Numbered from the stretch's first letter, positions 1-9,223 are shown. The stretch: DNA of 64,000 bases from CAVQSS01 sp963746605 (GCA_963746605.1 CAVVCH010000043.1:1-64000); one strand, 5' to 3'. Translations and numbers: made by a program. Notes: generated from the sequence alone by a model not told the origin.

Positions 1-1308
1 GGCTCGCTAAAGGGAAATCGTTTTCTGGTTACGCCGGATTGAAGATATCGCGGGTTATAGGGCTCCTTTTTCTTCATGATCGTCCAGGCGATGATCAAAA
101 AGCTTGCGCCAATAGGTCGACCCGCCGTTTGGTTTTGATACCGGGCTCTTTTTCGCCCTTGCAATTGATCGGTGTACTGTTCGATCCAGGGTCGATGGCG
201 GGTAGAGGCGATCAGGGCTGCCTGGTATAAGGCATAGCGCAGATCGGCCTTGCCCTTTTTAGAAATAACCGGGATCGCCGTATCCGATGGTTTCCCGCTC
301 CGCTCGGCGCTCAGATCCAAGCCGGCCAGCTTGAGCACCTGCTTCCGGTTTTGAAAACGGAAAGGATTGCCGAGGGCGCCGATCACCTTGGATGAAACGT
401 CCGGGCCAAAGCCGGGGATGGTCAGGAGATACCCGTATTCCGGAAACTGCCGGCACGTCTCCCGGATCTGTTCGTCGGTCGTCTTTATGGTCTCCCGGAG
501 TTGCCGCAGTCCGTCCACCATCACCTGGGCCTCAAAGCGGGCCCCTTCCCCCATCTCGCAACCAATGGAGTCGATGGCCAGTTGCTGGATGGCCTGCAAG
601 CGCTGATGCTGGGCCAAGGTCTTTCGCCCGGGCGCTACCCGCTGGACGAACTGATCGAACTCCAAACCGGCCAGTTCGGAAGTGTCCAGGCACCAGCGGA
701 CAATCGGCTCCACCTCCGGGCGTCCGCTATAACGGTCCAATTCGGGGAAATACTGCGCTAAGAGGTGGTTCCGAATACGCACCCGATAGCCGTGCTCCTG
801 CTTCTTCAGCTTCTTTTTCAGCGACAGCAGGGTGCGCAGATCCCGGATGCTCCATCTCGGGGTACTCATAGAACAGGCATTTTCCCTGCGAAATCAGATC
901 GGCGATATTGGCCGCATCTTTGGTGTCGTGTTCGTCCCAGCGCCCGTCCAAAAGCTCCCGGTTGCGCTTGACCGCTACCCCCGAAACCAGGACCACCATT
1001 CGGCCGCATTTAATCAAATGCTCTCCCAGCGGCTTGTGATAGTTGGCCGTCGGCTCCAAACCAAAGACCGCCTTCGGCAGACCCTGGGCCAGTTGGGTGG
1101 CTCTGACCTCGGTCAGCAGCTTCTCAAACCCCTCGATGGTATTGCCAAAGATCAATCGTCTGAATAGCGTTTTCCAGTGGCCGTACCAAAAAAAGCATGG
1201 CTTTTCCTTGGCTACGTCGATCCCGACGATCAAATGGTCCTTCGATCCCCGGATCTCTTTCTTGAGTTGACGAAACTCCGTGAGCCTGATATCCTCTACT
1301 TCGTTCAT
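1..1308 (-). CDS. IS110-family transposase, frameshifted, C-terminus outside window
   Basis: This is a DEDD-type (RuvC-like) transposase of the IS110/IS116/IS902 family. The N-terminal catalytic half shows GIDVAKEK, GLEPTANYH and HDTKDAANIADLIS, which together supply the D-E-D-D residues. The C-terminal half carries the Transposase_20 helix-hairpin-helix motif IPGFGPDVSSKVIGALGNP and a later KGKADLRYALYQAA block. A one-base frameshift near 850 separates the halves: after YPEMEH the reading frame must shift for DLRTLLSLKKKLKKQEHGYR to follow. The start at 1308 has a strong AGGAGG ribosome-binding site about 6 bases upstream. As read, the product would be truncated and inactive unless the frameshift is a sequencing error. 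Confidence 0.85.
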
Positions 1309-1441
1309 TGAACACCTCCTGTTTGAGAGTTGAAGTTTGGTGATGCTTACTTTTTCTCTTAACAGGAGGTTTTTTATTTGGGAAGATTATATGAATTTTT
1401 TTTCTGGCGCAGGCTCGGGAGCCTATTCCAAATTCTGGCAA
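1..1441 (-). mobile_element. IS110-family insertion sequence (left part cut by window edge)
   Basis: The element is recognised by its DEDD transposase, read leftwards and leaving the window at base 1. IS110-family elements usually lack terminal inverted repeats, and none is evident here. The outer boundary on the right is therefore uncertain: about 130 bases of AT-rich, non-coding DNA lie upstream of the transposase start and probably belong to the element. The left end is outside the window. Confidence 0.75.
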
Positions 1442-1957
1442 TATATAACGTCGTTCACCTGATTCAGTTATTTTTTCTCGCCCGCTTCGCTCGAGTTCGC
1501 AGAGAACGCATTTTGGCTATACCGGGTTGAGATGGAAGATGGAAGATTGAAGGAGCGTTTAGCTATACCTGGTTAAGATGGAAGAGGAAGATGGAAGCAA
1601 CTACCCCTGTTTCTCGGTCTTTCCCTCAACGAATAATTTGATCATATGTCCCTATAGGTGGATTCCGATCGGAGGCTCGAAATTTACCGGCCTCTCAAAG
1701 GGGCCTGACCGGATACTCATACTTATGGGGCTGAACCTCTGAGATAGTCCGCATCCCCACAAATCTCTCCAGTCGTCACCCCGGGTCCCGCTTTAAGCCG
1801 GGGGCCGGGTCCAGGGCTCTCCCAAGCTCGGCCAAGTTCCTGGATTCCGGATCAAGTCCGGAATGACTACTTGCCGGGAATATTGATTTTCATAGGGGCG
1901 TTATTCCTAAACAGCCCAAGGATTATTCCCGGAATTGTCAAACTCCGGACATGACCA
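1442..1957. other. Gene-poor gap with small repeats
   Basis: No convincing gene is seen. The stretch holds two near-copies of a TATACCGGGTT/TATACCTGGTT-AAGATGGAAGA motif around 1520-1590 and a GC-rich repeat near 1775-1865. Confidence 0.5.
1775..1865. repeat. REP-like palindromic repeat
   Basis: The stretch contains GC-rich hairpins. The clearest is ATTCCGGA-TCAAG-TCCGGAAT at 1842-1862, flanked by CTGG and GAC. A related but not identical element, with CATTCCCGC/GCGGGAAT arms, occurs at 33774-33856. Such repeats are common between genes in this group of bacteria. This copy lies just beyond the premature end of a RelE-like toxin gene and may mark the break point. Confidence 0.5.
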
Positions 1958-2098
1958 CTAATTCGATAGTGGATGATGCACCATGACAGAACCATTTTCG
2001 GAAAGCCAGTCAATTTTATGTCCAATCCTTATCTGAACGGGCTTGTCAAGTTTCTTGAATGCCTCTTCAGCTTCAGATAGCAACGTTACTTCAAACAT
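1958..2098 (-). pseudogene. RelE/ParE-like toxin, C-terminally truncated
   Basis: A 46-codon reading frame starting MFEVTLLSEAEEAFKKLDK resembles the first half of RelE/ParE-superfamily ribonuclease toxins, which normally have 85-95 residues. It ends with TAG after VMVHHPLSN, before the conserved basic beta-strand core that carries the catalytic residues. No other frame downstream restores the family sequence, so I read it as a broken toxin. It overlaps the 3' end of the small gene at 2086-2289 by 13 bases, the arrangement expected of an antitoxin-toxin pair. Recognition rests on a short region and is tentative. Confidence 0.4.
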
Positions 2099-2289
2099 TG
2101 CTGCTTTTTAACCTTCTTCCATGCAGTGCCTTTGTTTGAAAGATCTTCTTGGCGCAGTTTGCGCATTTTCCTGATAAACCCTGGATTGTGGGACAGAAGC
2201 CAGTCATCGAGGTCATAAATAGTATCTGCTGTTTCAAAAACACTCAAGGGGAATGTGACTGTTTCAGCTTTCTTTTTTGCTAATGGCAT
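2086..2289 (-). CDS. small protein, probable antitoxin of truncated RelE-like toxin
   Basis: This 67-residue protein begins MPLAKKKAETVTFPL and ends in a basic tail WKKVKKQQCLK. The start at 2289 was chosen because GGAGG lies about 5 bases upstream; the frame is open further but without a comparable site. No DNA-binding fold is recognised with confidence. Its role as an antitoxin is inferred only from size and from the 13-base overlap with the RelE-like fragment that follows. Confidence 0.4.
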   Translation of the reverse strand: MPLAKKKAETVTFPLSVFETADTIYDLDDWLLSHNPGFIRKMRKLRQEDLSNKGTAWKKVKKQQCLK

Positions 2290-2433
2290 AGGTACCTCCT
2301 CCGGATTTGATCCGTCAAATGGAAAAGTTCCTAATATGATAAACCCCGGATAATTATGCGTCAAGGGGCTTTGGGGGGGACGCCCTTCATATTTAAACAT
2401 TCATTTCCTGGGCATTGACTCCCGGCAAATCAA

Positions 2434-2658
2434 TCAGCCAGCCGATCCACCAATCGCTGAAGTTAATATTTCTTTAATAGATGAAAAGTTAAATTCTTTC
2501 AATAAGCGCTTAAAACGGGGTTCTGTTTTATCTAAATTCAGATAATGACGGAATTTGGATTTTAATCCGGCCCCGCTGATCCTGGGCTGGTCCGGATCCA
2601 GTTCCCAGGGATGAAGATAAAAAATAAAAGGTTTTCCTTCCTGCTCGATTAATCCTTT
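2434..2658 (-). pseudogene. C-terminal fragment of XrtA-type polysaccharide deacetylase
   Basis: Seventy-five codons with no start, bounded by stop codons on both sides, read KGLIEQEGKPFIFYLHPWEL and later SKFRHYLNLDKTEPRFKRLL. This matches the C-terminal DUF3473-like end of the polysaccharide deacetylases found in exosortase A (XrtA/PEP-CTERM) exopolysaccharide loci. The NodB catalytic domain that should precede it is absent: the neighbouring upstream gene is an unrelated carbohydrate-binding-like protein. It is read as a deletion remnant of the exopolysaccharide locus. Confidence 0.55.
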
Positions 2659-2673
2659 TTAACTCAAGTAACT

Positions 2674-3306
2674 CTATAACCCTTTTCGCTCCAGTCGTAT
2701 GTTGTCAATAAATAGTTCCCTGGTTGTCCGGTTGCCGGGAACAAAGACCAGCATCCCTTCTATTTTTTCCAAGTTCATCGGCTTGGAATGCAGGTTGGTT
2801 TTTATGGTATTCAAAGGGATGGTTATATGGTTCGGCCCTGGATTAAGATAAATATTTTTGTCAAACCGGTCGGCATATTCCCATCCGCTCTCCTGATCAT
2901 CGATACGAAGGTGAAAGGTGACCTTTTCTCCGGAAGGATTAAAAACATCCATTTCCAATTTGTTGAATCCGGCCCAATTGCCCCTGAAGTTCTTAAAGCG
3001 GATCCCGGGGTATTGGCCCGGGGGAAGCATGACCTTCAGACTATAACGGCCGGAGGTTACATGGTCGGTAGACCTTTCGAACCACTTATGGCACTCCCAG
3101 TTCAGGTCCTTTAGGTCTTCTTCGGTCTCAAAATCCAGGCTTGTCTTGGAGGCCAGAGAATCTCCGACATGAAAAAATTTCCTAAAAGGGGTAAAGACCT
3201 TCATCGTGTCCCCCAGGTCGGCCAAAGACAGGCCGCTGAAATAAGTCCTGGAAGGATTATTCGAGATCCCCCATGTTCCGGCGGATGGGGTCGGATGAAT
3301 TTCCAA
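2674..3306 (-). CDS. carbohydrate-binding-like beta-sandwich protein
   Basis: The 210-residue product has a galactose-binding-like (CIA30/CBM-type) pattern in its last 160 residues: LDFETEEDLKDLNWECHKWF, HVTSGRYSLKVMLPPGQYPG, then GFNKLEMDVFNPS and a final LFIDNIRLERKG strand. There is no signal peptide at the first possible start, which overlaps the upstream metallophosphoesterase by 50 bases; the internal ATG at 3204 is an alternative. The N-terminus may have been lost, since such domains are normally attached to a secretion signal or membrane segment. Its place in the exopolysaccharide cluster suggests a polysaccharide-related role, by inference only. Confidence 0.5.
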   Translation of the reverse strand: MEIHPTPSAGTWGISNNPSRTYFSGLSLADLGDTMKVFTPFRKFFHVGDSLASKTSLDFETEEDLKDLNWECHKWFERSTDHVTSGRYSLKVMLPPGQYPGIRFKNFRGNWAGFNKLEMDVFNPSGEKVTFHLRIDDQESGWEYADRFDKNIYLNPGPNHITIPLNTIKTNLHSKPMNLEKIEGMLVFVPGNRTTRELFIDNIRLERKGL

Positions 3307-4128
3307 ATTTAAAAAAGGTGATTTCCGGTTTAACCCCTAAACGAAAGGGTAAATAACTTGTGCCGATGCCCCGGTTGACATGCATTAAGGTGTTTCCCTT
3401 TTGAAAAAAGCCCTTCAACATATCCAAAGATGAGTCTAGAGGAAGAATCTTTTGCAATAAACCGACACCTGAAATCTGTCCTCCATGGGTATGACCGGAT
3501 AAAACCAAATCCATTCCGTTCTTTACGGCTTCTTCAAACAGTTCCGGGGAATGGGCCAGTAAAATCGTAGGATACCGGCCTTCCACCCCCTTCATGGCCG
3601 ACCTTAAATCCGATTTTTTATTTACAGGATCATCCACTCCTATGAGGAACAAAGTTTTATCCCTTAATGCAGGAGTTGGGAGGCGGAATTTCTTAGAAAG
3701 AAAGGAGGTTCTTTTTTCAGGGTTTTGCTTTTTTCCTGGTGGCAAAGGATACAGGAGCCATTTTCGTTATAATAGTCGGTATTGCCTAAAACCCCATAGA
3801 CCCCAAAGGGGGCCCGGAGTTGGCTGAAAAAGGTCATCACCGGTTCATAAGGTCCATTAAAGCTGATGTAATCACCGGTCAGCAGGATGAGATCGGGTTT
3901 CTCCGCATTCAGGATTTCCAGGACTTTTTTCTCTCGAAGACCAACCTTTTTGATGTGCAGGTCTGAAAGTTGAACCACTTTCAACCCCCCGAGGACCTTT
4001 CCCAAAGGGGAATTTTCGATGGTATAATGGGTAACTTCTATGGTGTTGGAATCGTAGTAGGCCTTGATGAAAAAAGCGAGTAACAGTACCAGTATAATGG
4101 ATAAATAAATTACAACCTTGCGGGACAT
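3257..4128 (-). CDS. membrane-anchored metallophosphoesterase (frameshifted)
   Basis: Calcineurin-like phosphoesterase with an N-terminal membrane anchor (residues about 4-24). The metal-site motifs appear in order: QLSDLHI, LLTGDYI, GVLGNTDYY in the first frame, then LAHSPE and LSGHTHGGQ in the second, followed by the typical GIGTSYLPFR tail. A one-base frameshift between about 3670 and 3740 divides the halves; LFLIGVDDPV should follow directly. An unusual feature is a CILCH sequence (a CxxCH pattern) just after the GNTD motif, where family members have no cysteines. Members of this family hydrolyse phosphodiesters or pyrophosphates at the membrane; the substrate here is unknown. Confidence 0.75.
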
Positions 4129-4484
4129 TGGGGATGGGATTACTTGGGTTTAACATATAATTCTCTACATAACCGGGTATTCTTTTAATACTCTCGCCGC
4201 TTCGCTCGAGTTCTCAGAGGCGCAGAGAAAGACGAATTTATTTTTGAAAAATCGCTGAGACGCCGATTTTTCAAAGGAACTGCACGCCTCCGGCGAGGAA
4301 ACTGTTTCATAGCCGCTAAAGGCCTTCGGCCATGAAACATTTCACTGAAGGCCTACGGTCCAGATACCCTTTTCTCGCGGAGCGGTATGAGATCGTTTTT
4401 GATTGCCGGCCTCTCAGCGGCAATGAACTCAATTATATCAATTCCCCAGTAACTCTATGCGCTCTGTGAACTCGTTGTAAGACT
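4129..4484. other. Non-coding gap
   Basis: No gene is seen. The stretch contains short inverted repeats such as GAAACTGTTTCATAG...CATGAAACATTTC and a CGCCGCTTCGCTCGAGTT motif that also occurs near 1482. Confidence 0.45.
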
Positions 4485-5876
4485 CTACCGCGACCCTTTA
4501 CCAAACAGGACGACCTTGACTGTTTCAAATATGATAAAAAGGTCAAAAACAAGTGATAGATACTTTATATAGTAGATATCGTATTTCAATTTTTCCAAGG
4601 CATCTTCCTTGGAGGCCCCATAGGGATACCGGATTTGGGCATAACCGGTTACACCGGGGTGGACGGTATGGCGCTGATCGTAATAAGGTATTTCTTGTTT
4701 CAATTGTTCCACAAAAAAAGGCCGTTCCGGTCTGGGGCCGACAAAGGACATGTCTCCTTTGAGGACATTAATCACCTGGGGGAATTCATCCAGACGGGTC
4801 TTTCTCAGCCACCGGCCAACCCGGGTAATCCGACTATCATTCTCGCCGGCCCAGACCGGCCCATTTTCTTCCGCGCTTTCAACCATGGATCTGAATTTGA
4901 ACAGTTTAAATATCCGGCCGTTTTTGCCGACTCTCTCCTGGCTGTAGAAGACAGGTCCCGGGGATTCAAGTTTGATTGCTATCGAGATTATAAAAAGCAA
5001 GGGGGCAAATAGAACCGCAAGGACAAAGGAAACGAAAAACTCGACCATCCTTTTCAGCCACATCGTTAATTTCGATCTATTAAATCCCTCCGAAAATATG
5101 ATGTTGCTGGGGTTTAAGCTTTCCACATGCAGTTTTCCGGTCAGGTGCTCATAAAAATTGGCCCCATCCTCTATCGTCATTCCATGCAATTTTAAATCCA
5201 GCAGTTGGGAGAGGGGAAACTTCCCCCGCCTTTCTTCCAAGGCCACAATGATGCGATCCGGCCTCTCCCTTTGCACCAATTCCGAGAGCATGGAATAATC
5301 TCCGATGATCGAAGGGTTGACCAACGGCATTCCAACCTTTGCCGGATCATCGGAAATAAATCCAATCACGGAAAAACCGCTATCCCGGTTTCCCAAGATG
5401 TTCTCAGCAATGGATTTTGCCAGTTTGCCGGTTCCAATGATTAGAATTTTTTGATTTAATTGTCTTCTCTGTACTTCATAAAAATATAAAAGTCGCAGGC
5501 CGAAAAAAGTACCCATCATCGCTAACAGGATTAAGAAAATCCCCCTTCCAATAAGAAGCTGCGGGAAGAGATAATAGAGACAGGCCAGAATGATGGAAGC
5601 TGCGCTTAAGGCCTGAAAAAGGCGGGCAATGACTTCTATAGTCTTAAGAAAAGGTAATTGAGCATAGAGGTCAAAGTAATAAAGAGAAAGCTGAACCACA
5701 ATGACGATCAGGAAAGATTTTAAGATAATTTCTTGAAAATTGACCACCCCGGACCTATCATCCCAAAACCGCAGGTAAATAGCCAGGATTACCAACCCCC
5801 AAATAAAAAGGCTCTCCAGGAAAAAGAAGGTTAATTTCCGTAAGGGGATGTAGATATTAAAGATTTTTAATATCAT
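4485..5876 (-). CDS. undecaprenyl-phosphate sugar phosphotransferase (exopolysaccharide priming transferase)
   Basis: Polyisoprenyl-phosphate hexose-1-phosphate transferase that would start exopolysaccharide repeat units on the inner membrane. There are four N-terminal membrane helices, a Rossmann-like middle region (ILIIGTGKLAKSIAENILG), a further helix, and the C-terminal bacterial sugar transferase domain with KRMVEFFVS, GPVFYSQERVGKNGR, FKFRSM, TRVGRWLRKTRLDEFPQ, LKGDMSFVGPRPERP and HPGVTGYAQI. This matches the EpsB-like transferases of exosortase loci. The start at 5876 (MILKIFNIYI) is preferred: the open frame extends about 53 codons upstream only through a low-complexity repeat that encodes runs of Asn-Gln. 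Confidence 0.9.
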   Translation of the reverse strand: MILKIFNIYIPLRKLTFFFLESLFIWGLVILAIYLRFWDDRSGVVNFQEIILKSFLIVIVVQLSLYYFDLYAQLPFLKTIEVIARLFQALSAASIILACLYYLFPQLLIGRGIFLILLAMMGTFFGLRLLYFYEVQRRQLNQKILIIGTGKLAKSIAENILGNRDSGFSVIGFISDDPAKVGMPLVNPSIIGDYSMLSELVQRERPDRIIVALEERRGKFPLSQLLDLKLHGMTIEDGANFYEHLTGKLHVESLNPSNIIFSEGFNRSKLTMWLKRMVEFFVSFVLAVLFAPLLFIISIAIKLESPGPVFYSQERVGKNGRIFKLFKFRSMVESAEENGPVWAGENDSRITRVGRWLRKTRLDEFPQVINVLKGDMSFVGPRPERPFFVEQLKQEIPYYDQRHTVHPGVTGYAQIRYPYGASKEDALEKLKYDIYYIKYLSLVFDLFIIFETVKVVLFGKGSR

Positions 5877-5879
5877 GTA

Positions 5880-6155
5880 CGTTTTTTCGTTTTTTTCGTT
5901 TATTTGGTTTATTTGGTTTGTTTGGTTAGGGGCATACCCATTTTGCACTTTGCATTTTTTTTCTTCCCTCTTCCCGCTTCCCGCTTCCATCTCCATCTTC
6001 CCTGTGCGCTCAGCGAATTGACGGGCTACCGCCATCTCGGGTCCGTTCGGGCTCCCGACTAACGCGTTTTTTTCGTTTATTTCGTTTATTTCGTTTGTTT
6101 CGTTTGTTTGGTTGTTTGGTTAACGAAATAAACCAAATAACCATATCAACCAAAT
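5880..6155. repeat. low-complexity TTCGTTTAT / TTTGGTTTAT arrays
   Basis: Two AT-rich blocks (5881-5930 and 6067-6155) consist of irregular copies of an 8-9 base unit, TTCGTTTAT or TTTGGTTTAT. The second block has both orientations, so it can fold on itself. They lie between the autokinase and sugar transferase genes and may reduce or vary transcription between them. Confidence 0.6.
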
Positions 6156-7079
6156 AAACGTCTTACGTTTTGGAGCGAAAAAACTTCTTCAAAGATTTCT
6201 TTTCGGCTTCCTTGGGTTTGCCGTACCCGTAGCCGTAGCCGTAGTCCATAATTGTACCCGTCGCCCCCGAAGTAGCGGGCACCCAGGGCCGAGTATTTAA
6301 AATTGACATCATTCAAGACCACACCCAGGATCTTATCCTTATCCAGGAAGGACAGCGCCTGCTTGACCGTTTCCCGGGGGGTCATCCCGGCCCGCACGAC
6401 GATCAGGACCCCGTCGACCAGCTTGGCCAGCACGTCCGGCTCGGCCGTGGCCAGGAGCGGGGTGGAGTCCAGGATGATGAACCGGTCGTCGTACCGGGTT
6501 TTCAGCTCTTCCACCAGGGCGGCCATGCGCTGGGAGCCGATGATTTCCGTGGGGTTTTCCGGAATGGTCCCGCCCGGCATGAGGGACAATTTCTCCAGCT
6601 CGGTTTTGACCAAATAATTGGAGACCTCCCCCTGGCCCTTCAGGTAATCGGCGATTCCCCGGACACCGTTATAGCCGAACATAGGGGCTACGGAGGGATT
6701 GCGCAGATCACAGTCCACCAGAAGGGCGTGGAGGTGCAGGTCATAGGCGATGCCGATGGCGAGATTGGCCGCCACGAAGGATTTCCCTTCTCCCTGGAGG
6801 GCGCTGGTGACCATGATGGTTTTCACCGGCCTGGCCAGGTTGAGCCGCAGGAGCTGCGTCCGCAGTTTGCGGAACTGCTCGGAGATGAGCGACCGGGGCT
6901 GGAAGAGGGAAACCAGGGACTCATCGGCCTTCAGGGTATCGAAGCGCACCACCGGGACGGCCGGACCCGGATCGGTTCGGGTAACTTCTTCCCGCACCGG
7001 AGTCCGCAACGGTTTTTTTCATTAGTTCTTCGGCCCGCTCTTTTTCCGCTTTTTCGAGGGCCAGGTGGATCAAACTCAT
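6146..7079 (-). CDS. exopolysaccharide tyrosine autokinase (BY-kinase/CpsD type), two frameshifts
   Basis: Cytoplasmic bacterial tyrosine kinase that in exosortase-type loci controls polymerisation and export of exopolysaccharide. Walker A is SALQGEGKSFVAANLA, Walker A' is LLVDCDLRNP, and Walker B is FIILDSTPLL. The family N-terminus MSLIHLALEKAEKE begins at 7079 but is separated from the rest by a seven-T run at 7013-7019; one fewer base joins the two frames through MKKPLRTPVREE. At the other end a second one-base shift near 6246 changes the expected tyrosine tail (alternating Tyr-Gly, ending FFRSKT at a stop at 6163) into LRLRLRVRQ. That tail normally carries the autophosphorylated tyrosines. 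No Wzz-like membrane partner is found in the window. Confidence 0.85.
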
Positions 7080-7404
7080 GGGGTCCTTTCCGCGGAGCGC
7101 GAAGCGCTGAGCGCGGAGCGTTTGGCATTATCGTAGTTATCATCAAGAAGAAAATTTGACCTGTTAGTTAAATTGGATTTGGCATAAATGATCAATCGTT
7201 CCGTATCAACTTAGCCGATCACCGTACAAAGGATCTTAGTATTGGCATTTGAAGCGACTAAATTTCTTCGGTATTCCAATAGGTTAATTTTGTCATTTTT
7301 CATTTTCTTGTCTTTTCGCTCAGCTCCCTGCGCTTTGCGTCAGCGTCTGTTGTCTTTTCGCTCCGCGCTCTGCGCCCAGCGATCTGCGTCTTTTAGTTAT
7401 CGTC
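7080..7404. other. Non-coding gap with GCGC-rich repeats
   Basis: No gene is seen. The stretch carries copies of a loose GCGAAGCGCT/GAGCGCGGAGCG repeat at about 7087-7120 and 7320-7390. Related motifs recur at 37580-37612 and 45856-45898. Confidence 0.45.
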
Positions 7405-7536
7405 TCATAACCAATTAAAATTAAATAAATAATTTCCCGGGCCGTAGTGCCAGACAGCGAGCAGGGCGATCAGGACCAGGAGGGCTAGGATCAGGGCCCG
7501 AACCGCCCATTTATGTTTCCTTAAAAGGCCGTTCAT
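7405..7536 (-). CDS. small single-pass membrane protein
   Basis: A 43-residue product, MNGLLRKHKWAVRALILALL, has a basic N-terminus, one hydrophobic helix of about 20 residues and a short aromatic tail ending NYLFNFNWL. Its start overlaps the stop of the AAA ATPase fragment (ATGA overlap), so it was probably translated with that gene. Function unknown. Confidence 0.5.
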   Translation of the reverse strand: MNGLLRKHKWAVRALILALLVLIALLAVWHYGPGNYLFNFNWL

Positions 7537-7637
7537 TCCGGGTTGCTGATGACCTCCCGGATGGACTTCCGGTCGATGATCTGGCGGTCGCCGGCATAGC
7601 CCGAAATCAGGGCGTTGTCGCAAAGAATGTTGCTCAT
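7533..7637 (-). pseudogene. C-terminal fragment of GspA/ExeA-like AAA ATPase of the exopolysaccharide locus
   Basis: Thirty-four codons, MSNILCDNALISGYAGDRQI and then IDRKSIREVISNPE, match the C-terminal helix bundle of the AAA ATPase (general secretion protein A-like) found in exosortase loci. The ATPase core is missing upstream, where a gap and a toxin-antitoxin pair now lie. The identification rests on a short segment and its position beside the autokinase gene. Confidence 0.4.
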
Positions 7638-7771
7638 CCCCGTCCACTTCGGATGAATTTAGCTTATAGCTCATAGGAAAAGTCAGAAAAACTCTTAAAA
7701 GCTTTTTTGGCACGGATGACACGGATGGACACGGTTACTGCCATTAAGATAAGAACAAAACAAAGACTTTT

Positions 7772-8209
7772 TTAGCCACGGGTCTGCCGGTTCTCAACTG
7801 ATGATTTATAGGGGAGCGGTTCCAGGGACAGCGAACCGGATAAGGCCTCAAATTCCGGGTCTTTGTGCATAAGAATGGCGTCATGGCGAATGGCATAGGC
7901 TGCGATGACAGCATCAGCCAGCGAAATGCGGTGGAAAGCTTTCAACCTGGCGGCGATCAACAAGGTCGCCTCATCCAGGTCATAGAGAATTTTCACCTTC
8001 AGTTGCTTGATCAAGGCAAATCGTTTGTCCGCTTCCGACTGCCCTTCCTCTTGCAGAGTGATGTAATACATCTCCAGCAACACCGTCCAGGGCAGAAGGG
8101 TTTCCTTCTGTTTTAACGCTTTTTCAACACGGTCCGCACCCTCTTCATCCTCAATAAAAGAGAGCAGCGCCGAGGTATCAAGAAGATAGACGTCCGTCAT
8201 CGGTTTCAT
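7772..8209 (-). CDS. PIN-domain toxin (VapC-like)
   Basis: The 145-residue PIN-domain ribonuclease shows the acidic residues expected at the metal site: YLLDTSALL near the N-terminus (Asp), ISLADAVIAAYA in the third quarter (Asp), and MHKDPEFEAL near the end. It follows an AbrB-type antitoxin gene by 23 bases in the same direction, giving a vapBC-like pair. VapC toxins cleave tRNA or rRNA when the antitoxin is degraded. The pair sits between two broken exopolysaccharide genes, consistent with insertion into that locus. Confidence 0.85.
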   Translation of the reverse strand: MKPMTDVYLLDTSALLSFIEDEEGADRVEKALKQKETLLPWTVLLEMYYITLQEEGQSEADKRFALIKQLKVKILYDLDEATLLIAARLKAFHRISLADAVIAAYAIRHDAILMHKDPEFEALSGSLSLEPLPYKSSVENRQTRG

Positions 8210-8232
8210 CTGATAAAGGCCGTTTCCCGCTT

Positions 8233-8469
8233 TCAGGGCCGTTTTTCACGATCGCGATCTCCTCGGCGTTCATTTAATAATCTTTCGGTCAATTTCTTTC
8301 CCCGCCCTCGCCCCCGAAGGGTTTGCAGCGGGTCGGAGATGACCGGAACAACTTTTATCGTCTCCCCGTCATCCAGCCAAACCAAATGAGCACCGTTGTC
8401 TATCCGATACCGTCTACGGATAGCGGCGGGAATGACAGTCTGCCCGCGCTTTGTAACAGCTGTTTCCAT
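8233..8469 (-). CDS. AbrB/SpoVT-type antitoxin (VapB-like)
   Basis: The 78-residue protein begins METAVTKRGQTVIPAAIRRR, a swapped-hairpin AbrB DNA-binding fold, with a charged C-terminal tail that would wrap around the toxin. AGGTTATTT lies upstream of the start. It probably represses its own promoter together with the PIN toxin. Confidence 0.85.
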   Translation of the reverse strand: METAVTKRGQTVIPAAIRRRYRIDNGAHLVWLDDGETIKVVPVISDPLQTLRGRGRGKKLTERLLNERRGDRDREKRP

Positions 8470-8599
8470 AAATAACCTCTTCTTTAAATTTTTTCTATTT
8501 TACAAGTCATTTGATACTTTTACAAGGCATTTTTTATTTAGGACGGTGAAGAGGCTGGCACTCATAAACCAGCGGGGTTTGAGGTCAAATCTTTATCCT

Positions 8600-9223
8600 T
8601 TACCCCGGATTACCGTTGTTGCAACACCAAAAGGGGAAAATGGTTCCTACTCCGTCCGGTTGGGGCTCGAAAGGGTCGGTATCAAAAGTGGACATGTCAT
8701 AGTCGATTTCCAGGTGGCCGATCCAGTCCAGGTTGTGATACATGGAGGGGGTCCGAAAGCCCCGGGCCTGCCATTTTCTGAGAATATGGTTGATCTGGGG
8801 GACCTGCTCCATAAACCTTTCCCGGGAATGAAACAAATTGCCCTGGTGGTGGAGGCCGTGGACCCCCACTTCAAGGCCCAGGTCCTTCAGACTTTTTATC
8901 AACTCCGGATCAACCGGATAATCTTGAGCCACAAAATTAAAGGCCGACCGGAACCCCATTTCTCTGTCAATCCGAGCGAGTTCCGGGACCAGCTTCAACC
9001 CCTTGCCGCTCTCGATATCGTGGGTAAGAACCAAAGCAAAATGCTTATTGTCCGGCCATCCCTGCCACCTCTCCGGCCTGATCGCCGCCCGCTCATCGAT
9101 GGGCCATCGGTCGGCCACCGCCTTCAGTTCTTTTTTTATCCGGAGGCGCCGGACGCTCAACAGCCAGGACTGTGGAATGGACGGTTTCATCCAGTAATAC
9201 ATACGATTTAAAAATTTCTGCAT
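8600..9223 (-). pseudogene. polysaccharide deacetylase, C-terminus missing
   Basis: NodB-type carbohydrate esterase of the exopolysaccharide cluster. The catalytic Asp pair is in ALVLTHDIESGKG; the metal-binding histidines are in GVHGLHHQGNLFHSRE, and RTPSMYHNLDWIG follows. The frame ends at 8600 soon after VGTIFPFW, with a short unrelated tail, so the last third of the family length is missing. The toxin-antitoxin pair lies just downstream. Whether the residual protein folds is unknown. Confidence 0.65.

Noticed and set aside
1450..1620. Possible CRISPR-like repeat (AAGATGGAAGA units)
   Set aside because: Only two or three irregular copies, no uniform spacers and no cas genes in the window.
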